NCBI GenBank assembly: GCA_963971405.1
Contig: OZ020485.1
Span: forward strand, 40,669,469 to 40,733,468
Reading direction: 5' to 3'
DNA: 64,000 bases
Origin: Psococerastis gibbosa
Taxonomy: Eukaryota > Arthropoda > Insecta > Psocodea > Psocidae
Shown: in pieces, positions 1-10,911 of the stretch
How the letters are laid out: each line of letters opens with the position of its first letter
Numbering within the stretch: the stretch's first letter is position 1
Made by a program: the position numbers and the translations under genes
Notes under the pieces: generated by a model
The model's database searches: none
What the model saw: only the letters and a program-made list of their open reading frames with translations
Told to the model about the DNA's origin: nothing

Positions 1-794
1 AATAATGACAAAAGCATTGGATACCGCACAGTGCTGACGTACGCTAAGAAAGGGTAACGAGTAAAGTTGCCGTCCACTTCTCGCCCCCCCCCCCCCTTCT
101 TCCCCTATTGTAAATAACACACCCCAACATGAGGCTGAGGTCAAAGATTTAAGGCTTAAGAAAACCTTCAACCCCGCCAGTATAATAGAGTTTCTATTTC
201 ATTTACAAACTTGGGAGGCCAAGTTTAAAGGAGGTTTCATGTGAAATTCTTGGACTTGGGGGTATCTTGAGTGTGGTTTTCGTCCCTCAAGCTCTTTGTC
301 TTATTCGTAACTTGTGATCAGCCGCAACTCTCATTTTCGTGCGCCCCCCCACCGTCTATACACTGTTGCCCCGATCCATTCCTTTCTTCATATTTAGTTT
401 GAATTGAGTTTCTGTTATGAGGGTGTTTCGTCAATGGGCCGTTTAAATGCATAATGGCGAGCTTAAGGCGCGTTATTTTAATATACAGCAGCTCATAGGT
501 TGCCCGTTTTAAATAGGTTTGGTTGTGCGCTTGTACATACAGTATATATACTTTACGACTTTACAAATATTGCTATCTCGGGATTTTCAAATGTAAGCAT
601 TGGTTGAGTTGCACATCAAATGACAGCTCTTCCTAAGACCTCTCATAAGTAGATATATTTTTTAACTGTGCCTTAATTTTCTTGTTTAATTATATATATA
701 ATTTTGAACATTTACTTCAATGTTTAACAGCAACGAAAGGGTTTAAAAAAGTTGCCATGCTTACCTACATTTGAAATAATGATGAAACATTATA
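1..794. other. No gene recognised
   Basis: AT-rich sequence with a poly-C tract near 84-96 and a shorter one near 343. No coding frame, RNA gene or repeat partner within the window was recognised. Confidence 0.5.
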
Positions 795-1292
795 GGGGTC
801 TTCACATTGTTCGTGTTATCGAGTTATACCTAGTTAAGTGTGTTATATATCAAGTTACGTTAACACACCGATAACCCGATAACCAAGCTAACCAGCGTGC
901 TATCCTAAACGCACTTCCAAGTTGGTTAACTGTGCTATTGTAGCTCAGGTTTGGCCGCCACCATCTTTGTTCTTGTTGATTAATTTGAAACACGCGTTTT
1001 TGAATTTTTAGTATTTAAATTTATTGCATAATCTATTATCACAAGCAATTACTGTAAGTACTTAAAATTATAGTAACCAAAATGAACAAAAAATATAAAC
1101 AAATGTGGCACTAGAATACAGTTGTGCCACGTTATTTAAACCCGTGCCACGAAAGTGTAACTACTACCACGTTGTTTACTTCGTTATATATTTTCGATAT
1201 AGCATGATAACTCACTCCCGTCCACTCACGATTGTGTGTTAACTTGGATAGCACATCTAACTCGATAACATCACCGACACCGTGAAGACTCC
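795..1292. mobile_element. Foldback (TIR) element, about 500 bp
   Basis: The left end (GGGGTCTTCACATTGTTCGT, then TTATCGAGTTA) recurs inverted at the right end (TAACTCGATAACATCACC, then GTGAAGACTCC). The terminal inverted repeats are imperfect and about 50 bp long. The ends abut TA on both sides, so a TA target duplication is possible but cannot be proved from one copy. The 64-residue minus-strand open frame inside (1132-1326) looks like a by-product of the repeat. The superfamily is not identified. Confidence 0.5.
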
Positions 1293-2513
1293 TATTGAGT
1301 AATTCGTAAGTTATGTCGGTTGGCAAGTTTGTCGGTGTTAATTCATTGAGATGTGTTTTTAAATGTTTTACATGCTATAAAATACAAATGGGTGTGTGCC
1401 GTGGCTATAGAATAAAAGAAAAAAAAATTGATTGTAAACGATTGTGAAATATATTATCTTATTCTATACCATTATATTGATATCTATCAAGATTTTCAAT
1501 GTAGCAATTTTTTCCTTAGGGAATTAAATTAGCCATCTTATTTATAAAATGGGTAGACCACATTAATAGTAGGAAGAAGTCTCCTTAAATCTTCATGCAC
1601 AATACTTTCTTGATAATTTGTACCTTAAAATGAAGAAAATTCAAATGAAGCAAATGATCTTTCAGAAGGTACTTGTTCCATAAAATATCAACGGAAAAGC
1701 AACGAGCCTATAAACATTGAAACAATTTCAAACAAGCCAAGGAAAACCGGAAGTACGAGTACGAACATGTGTCTCCCCCCTTTGACCGAGAAATATCAGA
1801 AACAAACACGTAAGTAACATTCCTCATTTAACTTAGACCACTTCAATTTCCTCATCTTCTAACGCCCATTCTTACTATACGTATGCAAACATAAACGTCT
1901 TAAAGCTCAAAACTTACACAACTTGGGGAAATTCATGTAATGATTACACCGAACGAAGAACCTTCCGAAATAGCTGAAATTCTTAAGATGTATTAACTTT
2001 GAAATCTAATGACCAAGGTCCGCTTTCCCCCTACTTTCACTACCCATTTTCCGAAATCCCCTTTTATTAGCATAAAGCTTACCTAAGATGAGGATTCAGG
2101 CCTGCTAGTAAAGCATCGGGGTATTTTCTAAGTATTTCGATTTTAATAAAGTTTATAAGTTTGCTCAAGGCGATTCCTTCCTAAGGGCCTTTGAGATGAG
2201 ATTGATTAGAGAATTGCTTACCTATAACGCTTACTTCCGGCCCTTCTATTAATTACTGAGGCATTTAATTGAAAAGTAAAAGTTTTTTATTATCTCCGTT
2301 GAAGTTGTTGGGGTCCCCCTTGCGAAATTTACGGCTTATAATGGAGAAATAATTTGCCAACTTTTCTTACGCATCACCTAACTGTCATAATTAACATACA
2401 GTAGGTTTGGCCATGTTTTCGTTCTTAGTCAATAGCGGATTTTTTTTTATTGGTTATGATAATCCAATTTTCATTAACTTAAAATGACTATGGTTTGACA
2501 TTTTCAAACTTCT
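1293..2513. other. No gene recognised
   Basis: AT-rich single-copy-looking sequence. No convincing coding frame or repeat was seen. Confidence 0.45.
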
Positions 2514-3034
2514 GCAGCCCGATCATGGCGATTTTAATATCGGGTTAATAGAATACCATGTCACGTGATGGTATTAATTAATTAATTAAACCTTTCTTTA
2601 AAAATAAAAATTGTTTAAAATAAATTAACAGTAAAACTGATTTTTATTTAATTTTTGATATTGGTAACTGTCGCAAGAGTGCTATGCGCGGAAAATTCAA
2701 AATTGTGTCTATTTAAACAATTGAATGATCTCCCGCTATATTTTTGGTGAGTTTGTTCCTTTTTTCTGCCTTAGATTTAGACAAATTATTTATAGTTCTT
2801 AATTTAGGCCCTATTTCGAAATTTAAACTTGTTCACTGTAATGTTTATATCTATTTGCTATTTATGTATATTTATATTTGCTAAGGCAGCGTCGCGTCAG
2901 TTCAGGTCTTCAGTATTGCCAACATCACAATTTGAAAAATTCTGAAAGTTACTGTTCATTTACTTTAAACAATTGAGTTAATACCATCACGTGACGTGGT
3001 ATTATATTAACCCCGGTATTAAAATCGCTGCTGG
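2514..3034. mobile_element. Foldback element, GCAGCC-ended family (copy 1)
   Basis: Terminal inverted repeats of about 60 bp carry GCGATTTTAATA, a GGTTAATA stretch and the shared core CACGTGATGGTATTAA. The right end lacks about 10 bp of the terminal sequence. The interior (TGCTATGCGCGGAAAATTC and AACAATTGAATGATCTC blocks) is shared with the element at 50990-51739. That copy carries a MITE where this one does not, so this is the empty-site relative. No coding capacity was seen, so it is non-autonomous. Confidence 0.7.
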
Positions 3035-3865
3035 AATTTGTTTGAAATCCGACTGCGTTTGCAATAAGCGGTTTTACAGAGCCACAGCTTAGCAAGCAAC
3101 GTAACCACCACCTATACCAAGCAACAATTTTGCTTTTTTTTAATTCTTTAGTGCTCAGTACAATTTTTAGACACATTTTCGGGGTTTTTGCCAATATCTC
3201 GTAACTAGGGCCGCTTGGGATACAGAAATATAGTTTCACTTAATCTCAGGAACCCATCTGCTATAGCATTTTTTTTATCATTGGCAGTTGGCACATGGGT
3301 GTAACTTTTTTCAACCCCTGGCTTATTTTGAAATTATCATATACAGTATATCATAAAGTTCTTTTATGTTAAAGTTACAAAAATCTTCATATTAGACTAA
3401 AGAAACTAGAATTATAAATACAATACTTAAAGAGTGCAAAAAAGGTTTGAAGATTAACGCAAAGAAAAGACGCTGAAATCCTCAGCATAATAAGAAAGAA
3501 AATCCAATATTCCTCCTTAACAAGAAAAATCCACTGAAACCAAACTCTTAAGGAGATTTGCAATTTTAAAAATTTCTCTCCCTTCGACAATCTCTTGTAG
3601 CAAACGAATATTTATGTGTCTTACATGAAGAATTATTACTTGCTTTTCTCGCTGCCCTCTATTCATTATAAGCTACTTTAGTTTTTATTTGAAACTATTA
3701 CTTCCACCTCACCCTTTTATACTCCTTTCACTTCTGCTGTTGGCTTACCTTTAAATTATCTAAAGAGACGTTTTGCAATATAAAACTAACTTTCCCGGCT
3801 AGACTATAGCTAGCATACATAATTGGCCAATTTGTGCTTGAGTGCTTGACTTACTTTGAGTTAAG
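3035..3865. other. No gene recognised
   Basis: AT-rich. The two short minus-strand open frames (2949-3239 and 3387-3590) show no domain, and the first runs into the foldback element. Confidence 0.45.
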
Positions 3866-4096
3866 TTGCCCAGGGGGACTTTTGGCCGCTCTGACAATTT
3901 TCCTCCATCCGTTGCGGTTTTCAGGCTGTTGCATCGTGACCAAAATATGGAGGTCCTCCTGGAACTGATCGGCCCGTCCTATTCTCTTCTAGATCGTCCT
4001 CTAGGTTTTCGTCTCCCCTGTGATGACTTGTCACACTGTTTTGGGGGTTCTACCAGCCGGCATTTGGTGCACATGTCCAATCGATTTGCCGTCTGA
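3866..4096 (-). pseudogene. Non-LTR retrotransposon ORF2, C-terminal remnant
   Basis: One minus-strand frame gives a degraded match to the extreme C-terminus of LINE ORF2 proteins: IGHVHQMPAGRTPK near the start (the usual WxGHVxRMP region) and NRNGWRKIVRAAKSPPG at the end, the characteristic tail of many arthropod LINEs. At least three in-frame stops separate the two motifs, so it is dead. It lies directly downstream of the Penelope-like endonuclease frame in the same orientation, which suggests two elements joined by insertion. The clade cannot be assigned from this tail alone. Confidence 0.7.
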
Positions 4097-4145
4097 TCTT
4101 AAGGGCGTCGACTACACTGGGGATTGCTTTGGAATGCTTATGGAG

Positions 4146-4517
4146 CTAAGATGCTCCAGATGCCAGATCTAAGAGAGGGGAAGTGTGCATAAATGTTATG
4201 TCATTGACTAAGTTACAATCGTTACATAATGCATTTCTTATTTCTATGCACTCCAGCCTATCTAACAGTCTGCCTTTATCACAATCATATAATAACTTAA
4301 CAATCGAGAAGTCTGAGGTATGGCCAGAGGTACGTAGGTGCTCTGAGAAAGCAGAGTCGCAGTCCTGCTTGCCAACCGTTCGCCTATGCTCAGCTATGCT
4401 TTCTTTAACATTTCGGCCCGTTTGACTTATGTATGTAATGTCGCAATCCTTGCAGTTCAGTTGGTAAACCCCCGACCTCCTCAGATTTTCAACTTTGTCT
4501 TTACAATTAATTATTTT
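4146..4517 (-). CDS. Penelope-like element GIY-YIG endonuclease domain (5'-truncated)
   Basis: An uninterrupted minus-strand frame of 123 codons ends at a TAG (4146-4148) and begins after an in-frame TAA (4518-4520), with no ATG at the start. It reads as a GIY-YIG nuclease of the kind at the C-terminus of Penelope-like retroelements. SGVYQLNCKDC (GIY strand plus Cys pair) is followed by YISQTGR (the YIG strand), an AEHRR helix, SAFSEHLRTSGH, and a DKGRLLDRLECIEI block carrying the expected catalytic Glu. Known family role: nicking target DNA for target-primed reverse transcription. Oddities: YIG reads YIS, and the Arg usually found just before the EH helix is missing, so activity is doubtful. 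No reverse transcriptase is seen upstream, so this is a 5'-truncated copy. The lack of stops suggests a fairly recent insertion. Confidence 0.8.
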   Translation of the reverse strand, partial: KIINCKDKVENLRRSGVYQLNCKDCDITYISQTGRNVKESIAEHRRTVGKQDCDSAFSEHLRTSGHTSDFSIVKLLYDCDKGRLLDRLECIEIRNALCNDCNLVNDITFMHTSPLLDLASGAS

Positions 4518-4557
4518 TTAATTTTTTTATATATAAAGTTATTAACCTGTAAGTTAG

Positions 4558-4671
4558 CAAACTCCTCGCTAATTGCTATCTCAATGATATCAATCGTTCA
4601 GATGGTAATAATTGCTAATGATTTACTATGAGAATTTCCACGTGTAAAATCAAATCTAATTGAAAACCTCT
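4558..4671 (+). repeat. Direct repeat copy 1 (114 bp)
   Basis: Closely similar to 4808-4922 (offset 250 bp), starting at AAACTCCTCGCTAATTGCT and ending near TTGAAAAC. It overlaps no recognised coding sequence. It could be a local segmental duplication or paired ends of a small element. Confidence 0.75.
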
Positions 4672-4807
4672 ATGTAATCAGGGCCAATGTACTGTATTTA
4701 CCTTAAACTCTTGTAGGTTCTTTGAGGGGGGGGGGGGGTCAGTCGGGTCGGTGCGAATAACCTATGCTACTTGAGATTTTTCGAAGCGCAAGCCACCCTC
4801 CACTCCT

Positions 4808-4922
4808 CAAACTCCTCGCTAATTGCTTTCTCAGTAATATCAATTGGTCAGATGGTATTAATTGCTAATGATTTACTATTGAGAATTTGCACCAGTAAAA
4901 TCAAATGTAATTGAAAACGTCT
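4808..4922 (+). repeat. Direct repeat copy 2 (115 bp)
   Basis: Second copy of the 4558-4671 unit, separated from it by about 136 bp that includes a G-run near 4725-4738. Scattered substitutions indicate it is not very recent. Confidence 0.75.
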
Positions 4923-5686
4923 GGGAGATATGCTGAACGGATTTCTCGAAGGTTGTCCCACAGATAAGCTTCCTGTAGACCCGTATAATTGTTTGCTAGG
5001 GCCAAGTAGATCCGTTGCGCGCAGCAAACGACTTCCTTGGGCGAGCTTACCAACTTTCTTCGACCCCACCTTCTTCCTGTCCTTCGTTGCGTTTTATTCC
5101 TCGTCTCAGCTATCCCCTTATTGTTGTATCAGTCTTAATTGGGTTGAATTTCCTGGTGCACCATTTCTCATACAACTACTGCTTCCGGCGTCTTGCAAAA
5201 TTTCTGTATACCGAAATTATAATCTAACGCTCCATTCACATTAGCCGGTTTCAGCAAGCCTGGGCTAAAATTTGCAGCGTTGTGAAAAGCATGATCCCTT
5301 TCACAGTTTCACATTATCCGCGCCCGTGAAGAGTGGCGTCGAGCCCCACGTACTTACATTAGAACCATCTCTGGCGGTTATTTAGCTCACAAGGGGATTT
5401 AAAGCAGGCGGACACCCTGAATCTGATTGAGTGTAATTGAGACAAATAAAATAAATGTTTATAATTTCGGGGGCGGTAGTTTCACATAGCTCATTTCAAA
5501 TTGGAAACAAAGTTGTGCATTGAAAAATATTTCAAAACATTGACATTGTGAGGTACTGTGTTCCATGCCTATGAGTCAACCATTAAAATTGTGAAAGTAA
5601 AGTTTTCTACGTGAACTCTTTGTTAACGCCAGATCCTTTTTTTTAAAATAAAAATTGGAATATTTTCGTACTTTTAACCTTCAGTA
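4923..5686. other. No gene recognised
   Basis: Contains overlapping short open frames on both strands near 4930-5244, in a somewhat GC-richer patch. None shows a recognisable domain. Confidence 0.4.
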
Positions 5687-5694
5687 CCCAAGCA

Positions 5695-6003
5695 CAGGTG
5701 AGACTCGCGAGCCGCATGCGGGTCGTTGGCTCGTTGGATGCGGCTCTTTTCTATATGACCGGTCCTATACAAAAAAAAAAAAAAAAAAAAAAGTAATGAA
5801 CGTAGCACGTCCAGTTAGCTATCTACTTTTTATAGTGCATTCGTATTTTAAAGATACCTAAGATAACCTGTAAGGAGTTTCTTCCGAAGTGTATTGCAAT
5901 CAATTTTGTTACTTTATTCGGGATGTGTGGCTCTACTAACAGATCTTAATCTGGTTATTTCGACATTTGACTCAGCTGCTAAAAAAAAGGTTGCCGACAC
6001 CTG
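5695..6003. mobile_element. hAT-type non-autonomous element with 8-bp target duplication
   Basis: The right end is GGTTGCCGACACCTG, the inverse of the CAGGxGTCGGCAACC terminus common to hAT elements. The left end starts CAGGTG and then GCGAGCCGCATGCGG, a typical hAT internal block, with the rest of the left TIR lost. Flanks are CCCAAGCA (5687-5694) and CCCTAGCA (6004-6011), an 8-bp duplication with one mismatch, as expected of hAT. A poly(A) run of about 23 lies inside (near 5771-5793). There is no transposase. Confidence 0.75.
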
Positions 6004-6011
6004 CCCTAGCA

Positions 6012-7820
6012 TATCTAAACGAGAAACCGGAAATTATTAGTTTCCACAATCCACAAAGCGTATAGTTTGAGGACGTATAGGCTACATGAAGAAAGAACCT
6101 TAGTTGTTGTTTATTTGAAGTTATATGTGTTGAGCCAGGGGAGAAGGTTATTTGAGTAAGTTTAGTCAGATATTAATTCAAAACTTTACAAGACTTTGAC
6201 AAAGCTTTGAGCGACCAGTATTTGCCCCCAAGGCCGTGACCGGGTATATCACAAATAAATGCGGTCAAACCCGCCAGGAAACTTCCTGCTTCCGCCCCTA
6301 TCCATTATTTACCCTCTTACCTTATACTTTGCTTAACGTTCAAATTTCTGCATGTGACATATACAAAACCCTCGTGTTCTCGTGCTACAAGGAGTAAGAC
6401 TCAGTATAACAGTAAAACTTTTAGCCTATGCTTAACAAGAGCTTCGAATTGGTTCTGAATTAAACGCGAGGATCGTCATTGCTGGAATCGTCTCAGAAAT
6501 GAACATAGTCTGGATTTCAAATTACGTTCGTTTGGGCAACATGGAAACAATGGACCGAAACATGGGGGTATCTGCCCCACAATTTTGTAAATATATTGTA
6601 CTATTGTTATGATAAGCTGACAATAAGTCTGTTTTGTATGAGAAAGGAAAGGATGGCTAAATGATCATGTCTTGTATTATTTCTAATCAAATTACTTTAT
6701 TGCATGCCTGTCGTCGTCATCCATATTGTCGTACAGGAGTTATAAGTTAATTTGCAAAAGGTAATTCAAGACGGAAGCTCCCCTATACTTAGCAATTTTG
6801 TGTTAGGTATGTTAAGGGGTGACTTCCTGCCATATACGTTGTGGAATGGGAGGAAGAATCCGAATTCATGTACAAAACAACCCCCTTCCTCCTTACTTTT
6901 CCCCGTAATTTGACTCATTTCTCATATCAAACTCCGTCTTCCCTTTTCTTCTTAAACAAATTTCCATATTCCATATTTTGTACTTTTGCACAATATCTCC
7001 CTGAGACGTTTTTTTGTTACTTCCAATTTCGTAAAGTTAGGTTTTTCGTTTTATTTGTCAGAGGGTTGTCTATCATTAATCTAAGCCAACCCAGGGAGCT
7101 TTGATTTCGAAATGGTAATTTTTTATTGTTTTACATTTCCGCCCCTTTTCTCTGCTGTCGCAATCTTATCAGACTTTTTCTCTTTATTGTTTTAAACAGC
7201 TTCCACTTTTTTAAGCAAAATAAAATTGCGTTATTGAAAATACTAAATTGCTTTTACCTTAATAAGGGTGTAACAGCAGTAAAAAGGCTTAGGTTACATA
7301 CTGCAATACAATACAATATATATTTCCTTTAAATGCGCTTTCTTAGCATTTTAGGCTAAATTTACTTTACTTTAAGTGAGTACTGTATAATAGGTAAATA
7401 AATAAATAAGTCCAGCCGTTTGTGTGTAATTCGTCACTGTTTTTTCTACTGCTTTCTGCAGTGTTATCCTACAGCCCACGATCCAAATTAGATTAATATT
7501 CTGGTAATAGAAGACTGTAATATTATTAAATTAAGTAAAGTAATTATAATTCAATAATAATTTCCTACCCGTTTTTCGTACTTGTTACCACCGTCTTCAA
7601 AGTGAGTTGTTCAATCGATCACACGGGTGCAATGTGAGACAAATAGCATTTTTGTTCTATACAGGTATTACTCAAGATGTTTTAAATTCATCGTAAATAC
7701 AGCCTACCCGCATTATTTCATGTTTAAAAGCACTCCTGAAATGTTCCAAATGTAGCTTAAGACATTGACTTCTTATTCGGCTCATTATGAGCTCTTCATG
7801 GTCATCAATGTCTACATTCT
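6012..7820. other. No gene recognised
   Basis: AT-rich. The short frames at 6841-7104 and 7126-7332 are low-complexity, Phe/Leu-rich translations and are not supported as genes. Confidence 0.45.
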
Positions 7821-7917
7821 CTATGAAAACTAAAACGGGCCTAGCCCATAGGGAAGTGACAAAAAACTGTAAAAATTTTATTTTGGAAATAAATTTTGAT
7901 TGATTGATTGATTAGTA
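7821..7917 (+). mobile_element. Probable LINE/SINE 3' tail
   Basis: A stretch ending AAATAAATTTTGATTGATTG, with four TGAT units, looks like the 3' UTR and short tandem tail of a non-LTR retroposon. No partner copy or target duplication was found in the window. Confidence 0.35.
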
Positions 7918-8008
7918 CTAGTAGGTAGTATTTGTACAAATTTTGGAAATCCTTATAAATTAGATATCAAACATACAATCATACATATCGTACATACATA
8001 CAAACTTA

Positions 8009-8041
8009 CCTAACCTAACCTAACCTAACTTAACCTAACCT
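8009..8041 (-). repeat. Interstitial telomere-type array (TTAGG)n
   Basis: On the plus strand the sequence is about six CCTAA units with one TTA variation, i.e. TTAGG read on the minus strand. This is the ancestral insect telomere repeat. At 33 bp it may be an interstitial repair footprint or chance. Confidence 0.7.
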
Positions 8042-8737
8042 GAAAGTTCTCCATATGTTTGATAGAATTTCTATGTTGATTCCCACTGCTCTATTGAGTA
8101 TGCGCAATGTCATTGATGTAAATGGCAAACTACAATATGTTTTTTATTTGTTAAATTTGAGCTTTTGCAATTCCACGTTGAGCTGAAACAGTCTCAATAA
8201 AATTAGACTGTCATATAATAATGAAAATCTCTAGATTTGTAATGACTTATGTCATTAATGAGTCATTAATCAATTCTTTCGCAAACAATTACTGATTAGC
8301 ATAAAGGCGCAATTTTTTAAAATGTTTCTTGGTAAAACATGTGTAAGCCACAGTGTTACATACAAAATTACTGGTAGTAGTATACTTGATTTTCCTGTTC
8401 GTAAAAATTGTAACCTCTATTTATAATATTTGCATAGCAAGGCGGTGGAATTCTGAGAAAGTGCTTGATGAAACGTCAGTTCTGATGACAGCTCTTCCGC
8501 CGACAGAAAAACTCGGCAGCCACTTGTTCTTATTCCCCTCTCGTTACTTGTTTCATTTAAATAATCAATCCCCAAGCCTATTTCCTGCTAAAGCGAGTTT
8601 TCCCACAAATTCTCCCGCTTGACATTGATGCATTTAATCGAAATAAAAAATGGCTGTGTTTGATTTTGAGGAGTTTATTTTGAGTCCCCTTCACATTTAA
8701 AATACACTAGGTAATTACATTCCTGTAATCAGGACAT
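8042..8737. other. No gene recognised
   Basis: AT-rich. The 89-residue frame at 8353-8622 has a hydrophobic start but no recognisable domain. Confidence 0.4.
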
Positions 8738-8930
8738 GTAGAGTGGTGGAACGGACTCCAACTTTCACCCGAAAGGTTGTTGGTTCGAGTCCCACACTTG
8801 CTAAATTTTCTGGCCATGGCATATAAAGCAGGTGGTCCCGGGCTTTCCTAGTTTAGTGTAAGAAGTAACTCCGCTAGGTTGGCTTAGTAATAGAACAAAA
8901 AAGTCGATATTTATTTATTTATTTAATTTA
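8738..8930 (+). mobile_element. tRNA-derived SINE, family A (copy 1)
   Basis: The head resembles a tRNA with a pol III B box (GGTTCGAGTCC) about 50 bp after an A-box-like GTAGAGTGGTGGAACGG. The body (CCCACACTTGCTAAATTTTC, then GGTCCCGGGCTTTCCTAG) is shared with copies at 11658 and 35641. The 3' end is a (TTTA)n tail. Target duplications could not be fixed because of the tail. Confidence 0.75.
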
Positions 8931-9220
8931 GACGGATAATTATATGTAAGTAGCATAAACTTCAGTTTAAAATAAGAAGTTAAGCACTTAAAACTAGGCT
9001 AAAGCTTTTGCTGACATTTATTCACTATCAACATTCAATTTCATGATATGCGACAAAAGTAGTCAACCTGCGTTGCCACCTTTTATTTTAAATTGGAGAT
9101 AGTTGAAAAGTATTGCAAAATAAGTACGTACATGACTATTCAACAAAGGGTGAGCTGGAATTAAACAGTCTGTTGTGTCATTAGACGCAGGGTCCTCATA
9201 TCGTATTAAGTCGTATATAC

Positions 9221-9320
9221 GTCGACTTCGATGGCAAGGTGGTAGCGTGCCTGTACTTGTGCGAGTCTCTACATGCCATGCGATCGGAGACGTGTCGTAA
9301 CTCTTGAATTGTTTGTATGC
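9221..9320 (+). mobile_element. tRNA-derived SINE, family B (copy 1)
   Basis: The head has an A-box-like ATGGCAAGGTGGTAGCGTG; the downstream GTGCGAGTCTC sits where a B box would be but is degraded. The GTCGTAACTC and TTGTTTGTATGC blocks are shared with the minus-strand copy at 22005-22162, and the first also with 48535-48630. Confidence 0.6.
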
Positions 9321-10055
9321 TTTTTTTTTAAATAAAAAAAATATTTTACCTTATTTATATGAAATTTAGGAATATTTAGCTTTTGCGTTTATACACATTT
9401 TAAACAGGCTGGTCTTCAAATATTTTGATGTAAACTTTATAGTTAATACCGACTTAAAACAAAGTATACAATTTTTCCATTATTCCCTTGAAGAATTCTT
9501 CACAATAAAAGCCATAGTGCCTCTCAAAAGAAAAAAGGATTCCCCTTTCACCGTGACATTGCCTGTCAGATAAAACAAAGAAATAATCATAAGAAAAGGG
9601 TAAAAAAAAATCCAACTACAGAATACGATAAGTTTTTGATTCGGAATTTCTCTCCGGGTCTAATCGTTCTTAGTATGACAGCCAAGAAAAATGACTACAA
9701 GTTACTTCCTATTTTCCCTAAACAAAGATTTTCATTTCAGGGGGAAAGAAAGGAACAAATTTGCATTTTACCTAAGTTACGAAAAACAAGCAGTGTCTCG
9801 TCGCGGTATTTTGATTCCATTTCAAACAATGTTATAATTGTTTAGCGAAGTTTCCTGACATTTCCATAACTTGGAGGAAAATTACTGTTTTCCTAGGAAG
9901 AACTAGATTTAACTACAATGCTTCTAGAGATGAGGTGTCGCTGAAATATGTGGGTTACGTTTCCTGTTGTATTCTTGCTCAACTTAATATTTGCTAAGCT
10001 TAGAAAAGGAATTATACTTAAAATTAAATAAATGAAAGACCTACTACCTATAAAG
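9321..10055. other. No gene recognised
   Basis: AT-rich, with short spurious frames only (9636-9845 and 9893-10096). Confidence 0.4.
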
Positions 10056-10324
10056 CAGTGGTTCCCAACTGGATGGTGGCCGGCGGACCCTTGCAAATAC
10101 CTGCAGTAACTTAAGAGTTGCTATTAAGAAGAACATTAGGCCGAGAATACAACAACTTGTAAAAAACATGCGTGCCCAAGTTTCACCTTAACTTTGTTGT
10201 ACATTAAAATCATACTGTAAGCTTAAAGCTTGAAAGCCTTCTAATTCTAAAAAAAAAATAATAATAAAAATAATAATAGATGTAAGGGGTGGTCAGCAAC
10301 TCACCGTCACTGGTTGGGAACCAC
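10056..10324. mobile_element. Probable hAT-type MITE (CAGTGGTTCCCAAC ends)
   Basis: The left end is CAGTGGTTCCCAACTGG and the right end is ACTGGTTGGGAACCAC, an inverted pair with the classic hAT terminus. The last bases of the right end are altered. The flanks do not give a clean 8-bp duplication, so the boundary on the right is uncertain. Confidence 0.6.
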
Positions 10325-10780
10325 AAAGCGTGCAAATACGGAACGAAATGCAGTTGAACGATATTCTATTCATATTTGTCTGTGTTCCTTAGTCACTTGA
10401 CAATATTCAGTAAATCGCAATAACAAATTAATTTAAATCAATATTGTCTGCTTTAAATTTTGATTTTGATCTCCACATAAAGGATTTAATTTCATATGCA
10501 ACTTAAATGTTCCAAAAATAGTATATACGTGCATTTTGCTCAGGACTGAGTGTTCCAGCCCCCGCCGCCAGTGGCAGGGGCTTGCACAAGCTTTAACGTC
10601 ACATAGGTTACAATAGATAGCTTACCAGAGAGTTAGTCGGTTTATCCCGAGTCAGCATTGTATGTTCCTATGTTGAGGCTCCTGCCAATGTATGCCACCC
10701 AGTAATTAACGCCATCAATATTCGCCTTGCCATACATCAGCAGAAAATAGCCGTTACAGAACCGTTGGATTACGCAACTG
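10325..10780. other. No gene recognised
   Basis: Moderate-GC sequence leading into the promoter-like block. A GC-rich patch (CCCCCGCCGCCAGTGGC) lies near 10560. Confidence 0.4.
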
Positions 10781-10783
10781 TCA

Positions 10784-10911
10784 TGACGTGTCTGTTTTAA
10801 GCTGTTTCAGCCAATGAGGGTTAAGCAGCAGCTTCCTGATTGGTCAATTCACGTTAAGCAGTGACTACCTCACTATAAATATTAGGTGCTTACGCGAATA
10901 CGCGCTCATTC
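10784..10911 (+). promoter_or_regulatory. Candidate RNA polymerase II promoter (CRE half-site, two CCAAT, TATA, Inr)
   Basis: In order: TGACGTG (10784-10790), CCAAT (10811-10815), inverted CCAAT (10839-10843), TATAAATA (10874-10881) and an arthropod-like initiator TCATTC with its A at 10908. The TATA-to-start spacing is about 34 bp. The first downstream ATG is at 10948 (61 codons, no recognised domain). AATAAA occurs at 11411 and 11471. This could be a small gene, a non-coding transcript or a solo LTR; no second LTR copy is in the window. Confidence 0.35.
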
